Source of the DNA: SLRI01 sp964576715
GTDB lineage: Bacteria; Pseudomonadota; Alphaproteobacteria; Geminicoccales; Geminicoccaceae
Assembly: GCA_964576715.1 (NCBI GenBank)
Contig: CAZNWE010000085.1
Span: forward strand, 1 to 15,922
Reading direction: 5' to 3'
Length of the DNA: 15,922 nt
Shown: in pieces, positions 14,983 to 15,922 of the stretch
How positions within the stretch are numbered: the stretch's first letter is position 1
How the letters are laid out: every line of letters starts with the position of its first letter
Notes under the pieces: model-generated
Told to the model about the DNA's origin: nothing
The model's input: only the letters and a program-made list of their open reading frames with translations
Databases searched by the model: none
Made by a program: the position numbers and the translations under genes

Positions 14983-15922
14983 ATGACTGCCTTGGCCGAT
15001 TCAGCGGCGCCGGCTGTGGCCGCCGCACCTGCCGTGTTCGACTGGGCCGATCCCTTCCGACTGGTCGATCAGCTCGACGAGGGCGAGCGGCTGATCCAGG
15101 CGGCGGCTCGCGACTATTGCGAGAAGGCGCTGCTGCCGCGCGTGCTCGAGGCCAACCGGCACGAGGTGTTTGACCTGGAGATCATGCGCGAGCTGGGCGA
15201 GCTCGGGTTTCTCGGTTGCACCCTGCCCGAGGCCCATGGCGGTGCCGATGCCTCCTACGTCGCCTACGGGCTGATCACCCGGGAGGTCGAGCGGGTCGAC
15301 TCCGGCTACCGCTCGGCGATGAGCGTGCAGTCCTCGCTCGTCATGTACCCGATCTTCGCCTACGGCGACGAGACCCAGAAAAAAAGGTTCCTGCCCAAGC
15401 TCGCCACGGGCGAGCTGGTCGGCTGCTTCGGCCTGACCGAGCCCGACCACGGCTCCGATCCCGGCGGCATGACCACCCGGGCGAGAAAGGCCGAGGGCGG
15501 CTTTCGCCTGTCCGGTGCGAAGACCTGGATCACCAACAGCCCGATCGCCGATCTCGCCATCGTCTGGGCCAAGGACGACGCCGGGGTGATCCGCGGCTTC
15601 ATCGTCGAGCGCGGCATGCAGGGCTTCGAGACGCCCAAGATCGAGGGCAAGTTCTCGCTGCGCGCCTCGGCGACCGGCATGATCCAGCTCGACGACTGCT
15701 TCGTGCCCGAGGCCAACCTGCTACCCAACGTCAAGGGCCTGAAGGGCCCCTTCGGCTGTCTCAACCGCGCCCGCTACGGCATCGCCTGGGGCACCATGGG
15801 GGCGGCCGAGTTCTGCTGGCAGGCGGCCAGACGCTACACGCTGGACAGACAGCAGTTCGGCCGGCCCCTGGCCGCCAACCAGCTGATCCAGAAGAAGCTC
15901 GCCGACATGCAGACCGAGATCG
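14983..15922 (+). CDS. gcdH: Glutaryl-CoA dehydrogenase, 3' end outside the window
   Basis: FAD enzyme that oxidises and decarboxylates glutaryl-CoA to crotonyl-CoA in lysine, tryptophan and aromatic-acid breakdown, passing electrons to ETF. The 313 residues present of about 400 match this acyl-CoA dehydrogenase subfamily closely: FDWADPF (19-25), REVERVDSGYRSAMSVQSSLVM (split over 100-121, including the glutaryl-binding Arg/Ser region), GCFGLTEPDHGSDPG (147-161), WITNSPIADLAIVWAK (182-197), LRASATG (226-232), and GPFGCLNRARYGIAWG (255-270). The TLDRQQFGRPLAANQLIQKK signature starts at 286. The catalytic Glu lies beyond the window. The ATG at 14983 is supported by GGGAGAG five bases upstream. 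Residues 8-18 are an Ala-Pro-rich lead not usual in the core enzyme. An A7 run at 15379-15385 stands out in the GC-rich frame. Confidence 0.96.
   Translation, partial: MTALADSAAPAVAAAPAVFDWADPFRLVDQLDEGERLIQAAARDYCEKALLPRVLEANRHEVFDLEIMRELGELGFLGCTLPEAHGGADASYVAYGLITREVERVDSGYRSAMSVQSSLVMYPIFAYGDETQKKRFLPKLATGELVGCFGLTEPDHGSDPGGMTTRARKAEGGFRLSGAKTWITNSPIADLAIVWAKDDAGVIRGFIVERGMQGFETPKIEGKFSLRASATGMIQLDDCFVPEANLLPNVKGLKGPFGCLNRARYGIAWGTMGAAEFCWQAARRYTLDRQQFGRPLAANQLIQKKLADMQTEI

Noticed and set aside
14432..14986. 184-codon plus-strand frame overlapping the orphan gene
   Set aside because: Its protein is Arg/Gly-rich and unnatural, while the 95-codon frame at 14571 has ordinary composition and codon use.
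15379..15385. A7 run in gcdH as a programmed frameshift site
   Set aside because: The codon phase does not fit a -1 slippery heptamer, and the reading frame continues correctly through conserved motifs.

Overview
The window is a very GC-rich stretch of bacterial chromosome with no sign of plasmid, prophage block, IS element or CRISPR array. The gene content and protein style suggest an alphaproteobacterium of the Rhodospirillales/Geminicoccales kind: an RpoH2-like sigma-32, the hybrid MaeB malic enzyme, an mtnK/mtnA methionine-salvage pair, a DUF882 Zn peptidase with a twin-arginine leader, and a glutaryl-CoA dehydrogenase. That placement is inference from sequence style, not from a marker gene.

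Layout. 1-1640 (minus): uvrC, cut by the left edge. 1714-2610 (minus): an rpoH-family heat-shock sigma factor. 2803-6172: mtnA and mtnK, both minus, separated by a plus-strand gene (4026-4901) for a peptidoglycan-binding/GH19 lytic enzyme that has its own AT-rich, palindromic promoter and overlaps the end of mtnK. 6381-9207: two AI-2E/PerM-family membrane proteins in opposite orientations. Between them lie tRNA-Ala(CGC) (minus, 7475-7550), which supplies the stop codon of the first one, and yggT (plus), whose 3' end overlaps the second one by 69 bp. 9357-12436 (minus): an OsmC-family protein and maeB. 12788-15922 (plus): a formate/nitrite-type channel, a Tat-exported DUF882 peptidase, an unrecognised 95-residue protein, and glutaryl-CoA dehydrogenase, cut by the right edge.

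How they fit together. Most genes are single housekeeping or stress functions rather than one pathway: DNA repair (uvrC), heat shock (rpoH), thiol/peroxide defence (osmC), methionine salvage (mtnK, then mtnA), malate to pyruvate (maeB), small-anion transport (FNT), envelope remodelling (GH19, DUF882) and lysine/aromatic catabolism (gcdH). MtnK makes the substrate of MtnA, so these two are a genuine functional pair.

The less ordinary points are all in non-coding DNA or at gene borders: a palindrome lying on the -10 box of the GH19 gene, a 16-bp perfect palindrome in the mtnK/AI-2E divergent region, a tRNA that terminates a reading frame, a 258-bp gap holding three GC stem-loops in front of an orphan gene, and a hairpin just upstream of the uvrC start. 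I did not see a convincing undescribed multi-gene system.
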